Assembly: GCF_003050785.1 (NCBI RefSeq)
Contig: NZ_QAOH01000011.1
Location: forward strand, 54,770-118,769
DNA length: 64,000 bases
Origin: Celeribacter persicus
Lineage (GTDB): Bacteria > Pseudomonadota > Alphaproteobacteria > Rhodobacterales > Rhodobacteraceae
Direction: 5' to 3'
This document shows positions 10,157 through 18,480 of the stretch, piece after piece (position 1 is the first letter of the stretch; every line of letters starts with the position of its first letter). The notes beneath the pieces were generated by a model. That model searched no databases. It was not told the DNA's origin and was given only the letters and a program-made list of their open reading frames with translations. The position numbers and the translations under genes are program-made.

Positions 10157-11155
10157 ATGCTCGGATCGAAAATTGCCTGGGACGATACGGTCCTGCCTTT
10201 CCAACTGGATGCGTCGGACATCCGCGGGCGTGTGGCGCGTCTCGACGGGGTGTTGAATCGCATCCTTGCGCAGCATGCCTACCCGCCGGAAATCGAAGCT
10301 CTGGTCGCGGAAATGGCGCTTTTGACCGCGATGATCGGCCAGACGATGAAACTGCGCTGGAAACTTTCTCTTCAGGTGCGCGGTGACGGTCCGGCGCGCC
10401 TGATCGCCACCGATTATTACGCGCCCACCGACGAGGGCGAACCTGCGCGCATCCGGGCCTATGCCTCATTCGACGCCAACCGGCTCCTGCCGCGCGTCGA
10501 TCCGTTTTCCCAGATCGGCAAGGGTTACTTCGCGATTCTGATCGACCAGGGAAAGGGCATGGTGCCCTATCAGGGGATCACACCGATCTCAGGCGGCTCC
10601 TTGTCGGCCTGTGCCGAGACCTATTTTGCGCAGTCTGAACAATTGCCGACCCGTTTCTCCACGACATTCGGCACCTCCCGTCTGCCCGGTGGCGAAGAGC
10701 ATTGGCGTGCCGGGGGCATCATGCTCCAGAAAATGCCGAAGGCCTCCCCCTTCGCGGCACAGAGCGATGAGGACGGTGACGGCCTCCTGCAAGCTTCCGA
10801 CATCCTGAACGACGACGATTTCGAAGACTGGAACCGTGCCAATATCCTGCTCGATACGGTCGAGGATATGGAACTCGTCGGGCCGCATGTGCAACCCACG
10901 GAACTTCTGGTACGCCTGTTTCACGAGGAACGCCCCCGCGTGTTCGATCCGCAGCCCGTGCATTTCGGCTGCAATTGTTCGGAGGACAAGGTGCGTCAGA
11001 GCCTGTCGATCTATTCGGCCAAGGATATTGTGCGCATGACCACCGACGAGGGGGTCGTGACGGCGGATTGTCAGTTCTGTGGCGCGCATTATGTGCTCGA
11101 TCCGAAAACGGTCGGGTTCGAGGCAGAGGAAAGTCCCGATGGTGATGCCGATTGA
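10157..11155 (+). CDS. hslO: Redox-regulated chaperone Hsp33
   Basis: Cytosolic holdase that is switched on by oxidation of a zinc-bound cysteine cluster. The four zinc cysteines are visible near the C-terminus as CNC (272 and 274) and CQFC (305 and 308). 332 residues, slightly longer than E. coli Hsp33 as in other alphaproteobacteria, with an acidic tail (EAEESPDGDAD). The start has GAGGGGA just upstream. It overlaps the next gene by 17 bp and begins a run of four translationally linked genes (hslO, CoA-type Nudix, cca, RNA methyltransferase). Confidence 0.95.
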   Translation: MLGSKIAWDDTVLPFQLDASDIRGRVARLDGVLNRILAQHAYPPEIEALVAEMALLTAMIGQTMKLRWKLSLQVRGDGPARLIATDYYAPTDEGEPARIRAYASFDANRLLPRVDPFSQIGKGYFAILIDQGKGMVPYQGITPISGGSLSACAETYFAQSEQLPTRFSTTFGTSRLPGGEEHWRAGGIMLQKMPKASPFAAQSDEDGDGLLQASDILNDDDFEDWNRANILLDTVEDMELVGPHVQPTELLVRLFHEERPRVFDPQPVHFGCNCSEDKVRQSLSIYSAKDIVRMTTDEGVVTADCQFCGAHYVLDPKTVGFEAEESPDGDAD

Positions 11156-11744
11156 TCGGGACGCCCTAAGGGCACTGTTACGCGATCCCGGTGCGTCCTC
11201 TTCGGATTTCGATCTGAATCGTGGCTTGCGTCCCTCCGTAAAGGCGAAATTGCGCCCGGCCGGGGTATTGGTTCCGATCCGGGAAACGCCGCAAGGCTTA
11301 CGATTGATCCTGACGAAGCGCTCGTCCGCGCTGAAACATCATCCGGGTCAAATCGCCTTTCCCGGTGGGCGTGTCGATCCCACGGATCGTGATCCGGTCG
11401 ATGCCGCTTTGCGGGAAGCGACCGAAGAGATCGGCCTCCCGCGTGCGTTGGTCGAGGTTCTGGGCGGGCTTCCGACACATGAAACCGTGACGCAATTCGA
11501 AATGTTTCCGGTACTGGGCTGGATCAGCGATGATTTCACACCGGTTCCCGAAGAAGGGGAGGTGTCGGAAGTTTTCGATGTGCCCCTGTCTCACGTTCTC
11601 GATCCGAATAATTTCGCGATTCAATCCCGGCGCTGGCGGGGGCAGATGCGCTCATTTTACACCGTGCCATATGGCCCCTATTACATCTGGGGTGCGACGG
11701 CGCGGATTTTGCGGGTTCTTGCAGAACGGGTGAGCGGATCATGA
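11139..11744 (+). CDS. CoA pyrophosphatase-type Nudix hydrolase
   Basis: 201 residues. The extended CoA-hydrolase signature is clear: LTKRSSALKHHPGQIAFPGG at about 58-77, running into the Nudix box (GGRVD...AALREATEEIGL, 76-100). Family members hydrolyse CoA and CoA derivatives or related dinucleotides. The start is the ATG at 11139 inside the 3' end of hslO with AGAGGA about eight bases upstream; two further start codons (GTG 11142, ATG 11145) follow at once, so the exact first residue is uncertain. The 3' end overlaps cca by 4 bp. Confidence 0.88.
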   Translation: MVMPIDRDALRALLRDPGASSSDFDLNRGLRPSVKAKLRPAGVLVPIRETPQGLRLILTKRSSALKHHPGQIAFPGGRVDPTDRDPVDAALREATEEIGLPRALVEVLGGLPTHETVTQFEMFPVLGWISDDFTPVPEEGEVSEVFDVPLSHVLDPNNFAIQSRRWRGQMRSFYTVPYGPYYIWGATARILRVLAERVSGS

Positions 11745-12892
11745 AACTCTCAGCCGACTGGATCGAAAGCGCTCCGGCGCAGCACATCATGGCGATGTTT
11801 TCTCGCGCCGGAGAAGAGGCCTATTTCGTGGGCGGCTGTGTGCGCAACAGCTTGTTGGGTGTTCCGGTCAGCGATCTCGATATTTCCACCTCCGTGCGGC
11901 CTGAGCGCACTGTTGAGCTTGCCAAAGCCTCCGGATTCAAGGCTATTCCAACCGGCATAGATCATGGCACGATCACGGTTGTGGTCGATGGCGAGCCCTT
12001 TGAGATCACCACTTTTCGCAAGGATGTGGAGACCGATGGGCGCCGTGCCGTTGTCGCCTTTGCCGAGACGCTTGAAGAGGATGCGCATCGGCGTGATTTC
12101 ACGATGAATGCGCTTTATGCCAAGGCGGACGGCAGCATCGTCGATCCTCTCGGCGGTCTTTCGGACATTCAGGCGCGGTGGGTGCGGTTCATTGACGATC
12201 CGGTGCAAAGGATTCGCGAAGATTACCTGCGCATCCTGAGATTTTTCCGCTTCCATGCGTGGTATGGTGACGACGACGCAGGGCTTGATCCTGACGGGCT
12301 TGCGGCTTGTGCCGCTCATATCGACGGTCTTGCGCGTCTGTCTCGCGAGCGGATCGGGCATGAGATGATAAAACTTCTGTCCGCCGCAGACCCTGAGTTG
12401 GCGCTGGGCGCGATGGATCAGACCGGGGTGTTGAACGCCTTGTTGCCCGGAGCCTCGACAAAGGCTTTTTTTGTCCTGACCTCTCTGGAACAGACACCCG
12501 ATCCGATCCTGCGCCTTGCGGCTTTGGGAGATTTCGACGTGGCGGAGCTTTTGCGCCTGTCGAAGAGCCAGATCAGGCAGTATCGGGCGTTGCGGGATGC
12601 GGCGCTTGGTATGCGACCTGCCGCCGAGATTGCCTATCGCGAGGGTGAGGCGATTGCGCGAGGTGCTATGACCCTGCGCGCGGCTTTTCTGGAGCAACCT
12701 CTGCCGGACATGCTGGCGCAAGACATTCACAAAGGTGCCATGGCGTCGTTTCCCGTTTCGGCGCGGGACCTGATGGGGAAATTCTCGGGAAAGGCGCTGG
12801 GCGAAGCTTTGAAGCGGCTTGAGCAGGACTGGATCGACAGCGGTTTCGAGCTTTCGAAAGATGCGTTGTTGCGACGGTCGGAGAGAGGCTGA
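11741..12892 (+). CDS. cca: CCA tRNA nucleotidyltransferase / poly(A) polymerase family protein
   Basis: Adds or repairs the 3'-CCA end of tRNA. 383 residues with the class II nucleotidyltransferase head: YFVGGCVRNSLLG at 28-40 (GG at 31-32), the metal-binding DLD at 45-47 and RRDFTMNALYAKADGSIVDPLGG further on. A substrate-binding RVDD-like segment follows (RFIDDPVQRIREDYLRILRFFRFHAWYG). A poly(A) polymerase role cannot be excluded from sequence alone, but alphaproteobacteria normally use this protein for CCA addition. ATGA overlaps link it to both neighbours. Confidence 0.9.
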   Translation: MKLSADWIESAPAQHIMAMFSRAGEEAYFVGGCVRNSLLGVPVSDLDISTSVRPERTVELAKASGFKAIPTGIDHGTITVVVDGEPFEITTFRKDVETDGRRAVVAFAETLEEDAHRRDFTMNALYAKADGSIVDPLGGLSDIQARWVRFIDDPVQRIREDYLRILRFFRFHAWYGDDDAGLDPDGLAACAAHIDGLARLSRERIGHEMIKLLSAADPELALGAMDQTGVLNALLPGASTKAFFVLTSLEQTPDPILRLAALGDFDVAELLRLSKSQIRQYRALRDAALGMRPAAEIAYREGEAIARGAMTLRAAFLEQPLPDMLAQDIHKGAMASFPVSARDLMGKFSGKALGEALKRLEQDWIDSGFELSKDALLRRSERG

Positions 12893-14109
12893 TGGAGCAA
12901 TTCGAAATTCAGCGTTTGGGCCACAAAGGCGATGGCATCACCGCAGAAGGCATCTTCGTGCCGAACGCCCTGCCGGGGGAAGTGATTGAGGGTGTGCCCG
13001 TCGACGGTCGCATTGCAACCGCCAGGATTGTTACCCCCTCGCCGGATCGGGTGAAACCTGACTGCCGTCATGCCAAGGCCTGTGGGGGCTGTGCTTTGCA
13101 ACATGCCTCGGACGATTTCGTGGCGCGGTGGAAAAGCGAATTTGTCGCCACCGCATTGCGTCATCAGGGGATTTTAGCTGGATTAGAGTCGATTTTGACA
13201 TCGCCGCCACGCAGTCGTCGGCGTGCCGTGTTCCATGGAAGACGGACGAAAAAGGGTGTGATGCTCGGTTTGCATGCCCGGGCGTCCGACAGTCTGGTGC
13301 CGGTGCCGGACTGCATTCTCATGGTGCCGGAAATCATGGCGCATTACACCGATCTGGAACGTCTGGTCGAACTGGGTGCATCGCGACGCGGGGAGATGGA
13401 TATCACCGTGATTGCCGCCGACAGCGGTTTGGATGTCTCGGTCCAGAACGGCAAATCTCTCGATCTCGAAATGCGGATCGAATTGGGGCAATTTGTGCAG
13501 AATTCGGGTCTGTCTCGTCTGTCCTGGAATGGCGAGGATCTTGCGGGTGAAACACTTCCGTTCCTGAGTTTCGGCAAGGCCCGGGTCGTTCCGCCGCCGG
13601 GCGCATTCCTTCAGGCGACGGCTGAGGGTCAGGCCGCTTTGGTGGCTCTGATGCGTCGCGCGGTTGGGGATGCTGAGCGTGTCGTCGACCTCTTTGCGGG
13701 CTGCGGAACTTTTTCTCTGCCGCTAGCCGAGGGGGCGGAGGTCCATGCTGTTGAGGGCGCTTCCGATATGCTGGAGGCGTTGATGAAAGGCTGGCGTCAG
13801 GCGGCGGGGCTCAAACGTGTGTCGGTCGAGACCCGCGATCTCTTTCGCCAACCTGTGCGCAGCGATGAGCTGAACCGATTCGAGGCTGCGGTGATCGACC
13901 CGCCGCGCGCGGGCGCGCAGGCGCAATGCGAAGAGATCGCCAAAAGCGATCTGAAACGCGTGGGATTCGTGTCTTGCAACCCGATCACCTTTGCACGTGA
14001 CGCCAGACACCTCATCGAAGCCGGGTTTGATATGCAGTGGATCGTGCCCGTCGATCAGTTCCGCTGGTCGCCCCACGTCGAAATCGCCGCCTGTTTTCGG
14101 CGCTCCTGA
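12892..14109 (+). CDS. Class I SAM-dependent RNA (uracil-5-)methyltransferase, TrmA/RlmC/RlmD-like
   Basis: 405 residues. It starts with a TRAM-like segment (QRLGHKGDGITAEGIFVPNALPGE) and then has iron-sulfur cysteines C58, C64 and C67 (CRHAKACGGCALQ) plus a fourth in PVPDCIL. The SAM motif is VVDLFAGCGTFSLPLA, the target-binding motif VIDPPRAGA, and the catalytic cysteine C362 lies in VSCNPITFARD. These fit the rRNA m5U methyltransferase group; which base is modified cannot be decided here. The first base of the ATG is the last base of the cca stop. Confidence 0.92.
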   Translation: MEQFEIQRLGHKGDGITAEGIFVPNALPGEVIEGVPVDGRIATARIVTPSPDRVKPDCRHAKACGGCALQHASDDFVARWKSEFVATALRHQGILAGLESILTSPPRSRRRAVFHGRRTKKGVMLGLHARASDSLVPVPDCILMVPEIMAHYTDLERLVELGASRRGEMDITVIAADSGLDVSVQNGKSLDLEMRIELGQFVQNSGLSRLSWNGEDLAGETLPFLSFGKARVVPPPGAFLQATAEGQAALVALMRRAVGDAERVVDLFAGCGTFSLPLAEGAEVHAVEGASDMLEALMKGWRQAAGLKRVSVETRDLFRQPVRSDELNRFEAAVIDPPRAGAQAQCEEIAKSDLKRVGFVSCNPITFARDARHLIEAGFDMQWIVPVDQFRWSPHVEIAACFRRS

Positions 14110-14181
14110 TCCGAGAAATTGATTTGGCCTGATTTGCCGATCCGGTGTATGGAGAGGAAAAACTAAGATCGGGTAGTGATC

Positions 14182-14682
14182 ATGAAACGGCGGGTATTTC
14201 TTGTGTCAGCGGCTTCGGCGCTGTCGTTTTCCAAAGCTGTGTTTGCGCGCGAACTGAAGCCCTATACGGGGCCGGAGATCACCAGAGTGGTGATTTATAA
14301 AGAACGCCGCAGGCTCTATCTCTTGCATGGCGCTGAGGTGATGAAAGAGTACAAGATCGGTTTGGGGGGTAACCCGATCGGTCCGAAACGATTCGAAGGT
14401 GATGGCAAGACGCCCGAAGGCAGCTATATCATCGACCGCCGCAACCCGAAGTCGTCCTATCATCTGTCTCTCGGGATTTCCTATCCGAACGCGGAAGACA
14501 TGGCCTATGCCGAGGCAATGGGGCGGCGTCCGGGGGGCGATATTTTCATCCATGGCCGGGCCGGCGAAAACCGTGGCAAAGGTAAGGATTGGACGGCGGG
14601 TTGCATCGCCGTCAAGGATCGCCACATCGAGAAAATCTACATGATGGTGCAGAACGGCACCCAGGTCGATATTTTCCCTTAA
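14182..14682 (+). CDS. L,D-transpeptidase (YkuD domain), exported
   Basis: 166 residues with an N-terminal export signal (MKRRVFLVSAASALSFSKAVFA; the twin arginine could indicate Tat export). The YkuD domain shows the catalytic histidine H124 in IFIHGRA and the cysteine C141 in DWTAGCIAV. Such enzymes form 3-3 cross-links in peptidoglycan or attach proteins to it in the periplasm. A GTG at 14176 is an alternative start; no strong ribosome-binding site separates the two. A second L,D-transpeptidase and a CAP lipoprotein lie within 1.3 kb. Confidence 0.92.
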   Translation: MKRRVFLVSAASALSFSKAVFARELKPYTGPEITRVVIYKERRRLYLLHGAEVMKEYKIGLGGNPIGPKRFEGDGKTPEGSYIIDRRNPKSSYHLSLGISYPNAEDMAYAEAMGRRPGGDIFIHGRAGENRGKGKDWTAGCIAVKDRHIEKIYMMVQNGTQVDIFP

Positions 14683-14716
14683 TGCGAAAGACTTTGTGCG
14701 ATGTGGCGTGTGGATG

Positions 14717-15253
14717 TCAGTTGTTCGGGAAAACCTCGACCATCTGGCTCCCGATCAGCAACGTCCACCAGAGCTTGCCGCTCTGTTCCTGATACCAGGC
14801 AAAGCCGATATCGGTCGCGCGGCTGTCGAGAATGACGTCGCGTGTGTCCGGTTGTTCCATCCATGCGGAGAGAGTTTCGAGCTCGGTCTCGTAGGTTTCG
14901 GAAATGTTTTCGCCAAGCATCAGGCCACGGTAGCCGGAGCGCGTGACCCGGTCGAGAGGGGAAGATCCATCTGAACCGAAATGCCAGGGGCGATTCTGAA
15001 CATGCATGTCACGCGAATGAGTCGCGGCGGCGGCGTTCAGGTTGGCGTTGAGCTGCACCGGAGGCACACCCGCAGCGGAGCGCAGGGCATTGATCGAATC
15101 GAGCATGCGGTACTGAACCGTTGCCTCGTCCTTGGCGTGGATGCGGTATACGCGGGGCAGGGGCTTTCCATCAGGGCCAAGACGTTCGCTGGGTGTTTCA
15201 CAAGCGGTCAAACCGATCAGGGCCAACATGAGGATGGCGACGATGCGCGACAT
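14717..15253 (-). CDS. CAP/SCP-domain lipoprotein
   Basis: 178 residues. The N-terminus is a lipoprotein signal with lipobox LTAC, so the mature protein starts at about C18. The CAP domain follows: INALRSAAGVPPVQLNANLNAAAATHSRDM, a His in WHFGSDGSSP, GENISETYE and ATDIGFAW. Bacterial CAP proteins are extracytoplasmic and mostly of unknown biochemical role; several affect the cell envelope. It is convergent with one L,D-transpeptidase gene and divergent from the other, which suggests a cell-wall role. Confidence 0.92.
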   Translation of the reverse strand: MSRIVAILMLALIGLTACETPSERLGPDGKPLPRVYRIHAKDEATVQYRMLDSINALRSAAGVPPVQLNANLNAAAATHSRDMHVQNRPWHFGSDGSSPLDRVTRSGYRGLMLGENISETYETELETLSAWMEQPDTRDVILDSRATDIGFAWYQEQSGKLWWTLLIGSQMVEVFPNN

Positions 15254-15419
15254 TCCGGATACTCCATGAATTTTACCGGCATGAATTAATCGCTTTGGGT
15301 GTCGGGATCAAATCCTGTTCGCGTGTTTCTGCCATGAACGATTGTTTGATTTGCGACTGCGACAAACGCGCCATATAACTCACGGCGATCAAGATCACAT
15401 CACGAAATGGCGAACTCCC

Positions 15420-16013
15420 ATGAGTAAGACCCCCGTTTTCAAGTTTTCCCGACGCAATTTCGTGGCGGGAAGTGCCGCGTTGTTGAGCGCACCGGCTTTC
15501 GCGCAGTCGGAAGGGACGACAGAGATGGAGAATGATCTCTCCACTGTAGTGCGTCGTAATATTTCGAGTTTTCGCTCGCTGGACTGGCGGCCTTATTTCA
15601 GCAACCTGCACAATGGAGCGATTCTCGTGGATACGACCTCGCGGGCGCTGCATTTCTGGAGTGAGGATCAGGGCATCTACAAACTCTATCCGACATCCGT
15701 ACCCCTGAGCGAGGATTTGACACGGCGCGGGCGAACCGAGGTGATCCGCAAGGTGGAAGGTCCGAGTTGGGCACCGACGCCGTCGATGAAAGAGCGCAAT
15801 CCCGAATGGCCGGATTTTGTCGGGCCAGGCCCGAACAATCCTCTGGGCACCCATGCACTCTATCTGAGCTGGCAATATTATCGTATTCACGGCACCCACG
15901 ACACGCGCAAGATCGGGCGCAGGTCCTCGAACGGGTGTATCGGTTTGTACAATGAGCACATTGCGGAGCTGTTTCAACTCGCCAAAGTTGGCACACAAGT
16001 GTTGCTAATTTGA
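15420..16013 (+). CDS. L,D-transpeptidase (ErfK/YbiS type), probably Tat-exported
   Basis: 197 residues starting MSKTPVFKFSRRNFVAGSAA, a twin-arginine signal (SRRNF) ending near AFAQ. The mature part has the YkuD core with HGTHD, containing the conserved histidine, and the active-site SNGCIGLYN with the catalytic cysteine. It is longer than the neighbouring enzyme and of the ErfK type. The ATG at 15420 was chosen because the twin-arginine signal begins there; the upstream extension is not signal-like. Its promoter must lie in the 166 bp shared with the divergent CAP gene. Confidence 0.92.
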   Translation: MSKTPVFKFSRRNFVAGSAALLSAPAFAQSEGTTEMENDLSTVVRRNISSFRSLDWRPYFSNLHNGAILVDTTSRALHFWSEDQGIYKLYPTSVPLSEDLTRRGRTEVIRKVEGPSWAPTPSMKERNPEWPDFVGPGPNNPLGTHALYLSWQYYRIHGTHDTRKIGRRSSNGCIGLYNEHIAELFQLAKVGTQVLLI

Positions 16014-16053
16014 CGACAAGGGTGCGGAAAATAAGGTTGGCTCGAAGGAGCAA

Positions 16054-16083
16054 TTGATTTTGCTCACGTTTCGCTCATATAGC
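16054..16083 (+). promoter_or_regulatory. Putative sigma-70 promoter of the 61-residue secreted protein
   Basis: TTGATT at 16054-16059 and TATAGC at 16078-16083 with an 18-bp spacer. It lies about 50 bp upstream of the start codon, between two genes that read the same way, and would make the small gene a separate transcript ending at the terminator at 16347. Confidence 0.4.
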
Positions 16084-16136
16084 TGAGTGTGTGAAACAAA
16101 CCTGCCCTCTGTCGTGGGGTTCAAGGAGGATTGACT

Positions 16137-16322
16137 ATGAAAAAACTCGCTGTTGCTGCCGTTTTCGCTCTGGCTGGCACCGCTTCTTTCGCTGGCGGTT
16201 ACTCTGAGCCGGTCATCGAAGCTCCGGTTGTTGTTGAAGAAACCTCTTCTTCTTCCGCTGGTGGCTACGTTGTGCCGCTTCTGATCCTGGCTCTCGTGGC
16301 TGCTGCTGTTGCTGCCGACTAA
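16137..16322 (+). CDS. Small secreted or membrane-tethered protein of unknown function
   Basis: 61 residues: an N-terminal signal (MKKLAVAAVFALAGTASFAG), a short acidic and serine-rich linker (EAPVVVEETSSSSAGG) and a C-terminal hydrophobic segment (YVVPLLILALVAAAVAAD). If cleaved after SFA, the mature product would be about 40 residues with one membrane span. The ribosome-binding site AAGGAGGA is nearly perfect and the codons are biased to GCT, TCT, GTT and TTC, unlike neighbours, which suggests high expression. It has its own promoter candidate and a strong terminator. I do not recognise a named family. Confidence 0.82.
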   Translation: MKKLAVAAVFALAGTASFAGGYSEPVIEAPVVVEETSSSSAGGYVVPLLILALVAAAVAAD

Positions 16323-16346
16323 TCGTCGCCAGACAATACAGAATTG

Positions 16347-16376
16347 AAAGGGCGGCTCGTTTGAGCCGCCCTTTTT
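16347..16376 (+). terminator. Rho-independent terminator after the small secreted protein gene
   Basis: A 12-bp perfect stem (AAAGGGCGGCTC / GAGCCGCCCTTT) with a GTTT loop, ending in a run of T. Being symmetrical, it can also serve the convergent hemH transcript. Confidence 0.9.
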
Positions 16377-16456
16377 ATTTGTATCGTTTAAAGTGTCACG
16401 CATTTAACCTGAGCTATCAGATAAAGGCGGAACGCTTTAATGATCCGCCGGAAGGG

Positions 16457-17542
16457 TTACACCCATCCGGCAAGGTTTTTGCGAATCTGACCAACCAAAG
16501 CTTCGATGTGCAACGAGTCCGCGTTGAGGCATGGAATATAGTGAAATGCCTCTCCGCCTGCGTGCTCGAAGCTTTCCTTGATCTCTTCGTTGATCTCTTC
16601 AAGCGTCTCGATGCAATCGGCGGAAAAGGCCGGGGCACAGACGGCAATGCTTTTGTTGCCCTTCTCGGCCTGACGCGCCACTTCTTCGACCGTGTAGGGC
16701 TGAAGCCATTCTTCGGGTCCGAATTTCGACTGAAACGTCGTCATGATCTGTGTGTCGTCCCATCCGAGACGCTCTTTCAGGAGCCGAGTCGTTTTCTGGC
16801 ATTGGCAATGATAGGGATCGCCGCCCTCTTTCAGATAGCGCTCCGGCAGCCCGTGATAGGAACAGATCAGAATATCGGGTTTACGCTCCGATGCCGCATA
16901 AGCGCGTTCGACGGAGGTCGCGAGCGCTTCGATATAGGCCGGATCATCAAAATAGGGCGCAACCGTGCGTGACGCGGGTTGCCAGTTTTCCTCCATCAGG
17001 GCGCGGAAAAACTGATCGTTCGCCGTTGCCGTCGTCGCCCCCGCATATTGCGGGTAGAGCGGGAAAAACAGGATTTTTGTACAGCCTTCGGAGACCAGTT
17101 TCTCGACTTTCGATTTGGTTGAAGGATTGCCGTAACGCATGCAAAAATCGACCATGATGCGATCTCCATATTCCGGCTCCAGAGCGGCTTTTATGGCCGT
17201 CACCTGTTCCTTGGTGATCGTCATCAGTGGACTTTCATCGGCTTCGTTGTTCCAGATCGACTTATACGCTGCCCCGGATTTTGACGGTCGGAATGTCAGA
17301 ACAATACCCTGAAGGATCGGTTGCCATTTCCACCACGGGTAGTCGATCACCCGTTTGTCCGACAGGAACTCGCTCAGATAGCGCCGCATCGACCAGTAAT
17401 CCGTGTTGTCCGGTGTGCCGAGATTGGCAAGCAGAACACCGATCTTTTCCTTCGGTACTTTCGGATGGTCTTTCGGCGCATGCATTGGGCAGGTGGCATC
17501 CGGCGCATTGGTATTGAGCCTCGAAGGCTTCATGAGTCCCAT
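16457..17542 (-). CDS. hemH: Ferrochelatase
   Basis: Inserts ferrous iron into protoporphyrin IX, the last step of haem synthesis. 361 residues from the ATG at 17542, which has AGGAAG about eight bases upstream; an in-frame extension upstream is rich in charged, low-similarity residues and is rejected. Family signatures are GVLLANLGTPDNTDYWSMRRYL, FFPLYPQYAGATT, the iron-ligand histidine in SYHGLPERY, and CAPAFSADCIETLEEI. The N-terminal leader (residues about 1-33) is longer than in E. coli. It is convergent with the small secreted protein gene. Confidence 0.96.
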   Translation of the reverse strand: MGLMKPSRLNTNAPDATCPMHAPKDHPKVPKEKIGVLLANLGTPDNTDYWSMRRYLSEFLSDKRVIDYPWWKWQPILQGIVLTFRPSKSGAAYKSIWNNEADESPLMTITKEQVTAIKAALEPEYGDRIMVDFCMRYGNPSTKSKVEKLVSEGCTKILFFPLYPQYAGATTATANDQFFRALMEENWQPASRTVAPYFDDPAYIEALATSVERAYAASERKPDILICSYHGLPERYLKEGGDPYHCQCQKTTRLLKERLGWDDTQIMTTFQSKFGPEEWLQPYTVEEVARQAEKGNKSIAVCAPAFSADCIETLEEINEEIKESFEHAGGEAFHYIPCLNADSLHIEALVGQIRKNLAGWV

Positions 17543-17600
17543 GTGATCTTCCTGATTTTTGTTTGTTTTAGGCATAGGTCGCTTCGGGGATCGGTCAAGC

Positions 17601-18425
17601 TTAACCTTCCGGGAGCCTGAATTCTTCGGTATGAAGCGCATCGGCCAGCCGCATTTTTGCGGAACCGGGCATAAGAGGTTTGGGTTGGCTCTCATCCGGC
17701 GCCCAACCGGTGAGAAATACCATATCGAATGTGGCGATCAGCCGCCCGTCCTCAGAGAAATGGTCCTTGTATAGCTGTTCCGCGGTTTCGAACAACCGCG
17801 CCGGACTTGGGCTTCGGAGGCGGGCCGTCAGGGCGTTGCCCTCGCCCATCGCGCGCAGGTCTTCGACCATGCGCGACAGAGATGAGTAGGTCACTTTGCG
17901 CACGGTTTTGTCCGCTACCGGCAGGGCAAAAGAGGCGCGTTGCAGCAAGGCACCGAGATCGCGCAATTCCCCCATGGGAAGCACGCGCGGAGACAACCCG
18001 CCACTGACCATGGTTTCCGCCTGACCGAGACAGGCGCGCAACTCGTTGAGGGTCTGATCTCCGAAAAACGCAGCAATCATAAGCCCGTCGGGCTTGAGGG
18101 CGCGATTGCACTGGATGAGTTGTCCGACCGGATCGTTCGCCCAGTGCAGGCTCATGGCGTGGATCACGAGATCATGCGCACCTTCCTCCAAGGCGAGAAT
18201 ATCGTCATCGGGAACCACCTTGGCTTTGGGAAAGTATCCGGACCACAGTTCTGGAAAACCCGTGATCACGGCGGGGGACGTAAACGATTTATTAACCATA
18301 TCTACCCGATCTTCGATCTCGAAGCGGGCCTCTTCGTGCAGGAAAAAATCGCCTCCCATGCGTAGCGCGCGCTGCCGGTTTCGGGAAAGTTGATCCCGAT
18401 CCACAAGAAGAGGGGGCTGAGACAT
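17601..18425 (-). CDS. BioC/NDUFAF5-like methyltransferase-fold protein
   Basis: 274 residues. The start MSQPPLLVDRDQLSRNRQRA, the IEDRVDMVNKSFTSPAVITG region and LVIHAMSLHWANDPVGQL resemble the BioC/NDUFAF5-type family common next to comF in alphaproteobacteria. The SAM-binding motif I is not a normal glycine-rich loop: where GxGxG is expected the sequence reads AVITGFPELWSGYF. Activity as a methyltransferase is therefore uncertain; the human relative NDUFAF5 is a complex I assembly factor that hydroxylates rather than methylates its target. It is divergent from comF. Confidence 0.75.
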   Translation of the reverse strand: MSQPPLLVDRDQLSRNRQRALRMGGDFFLHEEARFEIEDRVDMVNKSFTSPAVITGFPELWSGYFPKAKVVPDDDILALEEGAHDLVIHAMSLHWANDPVGQLIQCNRALKPDGLMIAAFFGDQTLNELRACLGQAETMVSGGLSPRVLPMGELRDLGALLQRASFALPVADKTVRKVTYSSLSRMVEDLRAMGEGNALTARLRSPSPARLFETAEQLYKDHFSEDGRLIATFDMVFLTGWAPDESQPKPLMPGSAKMRLADALHTEEFRLPEG

Positions 18426-18480
18426 GGGTTTCGTCCTGATGATGGGTCTGCGGGCGACAATTTAGGTAGTCGGACGGGAA

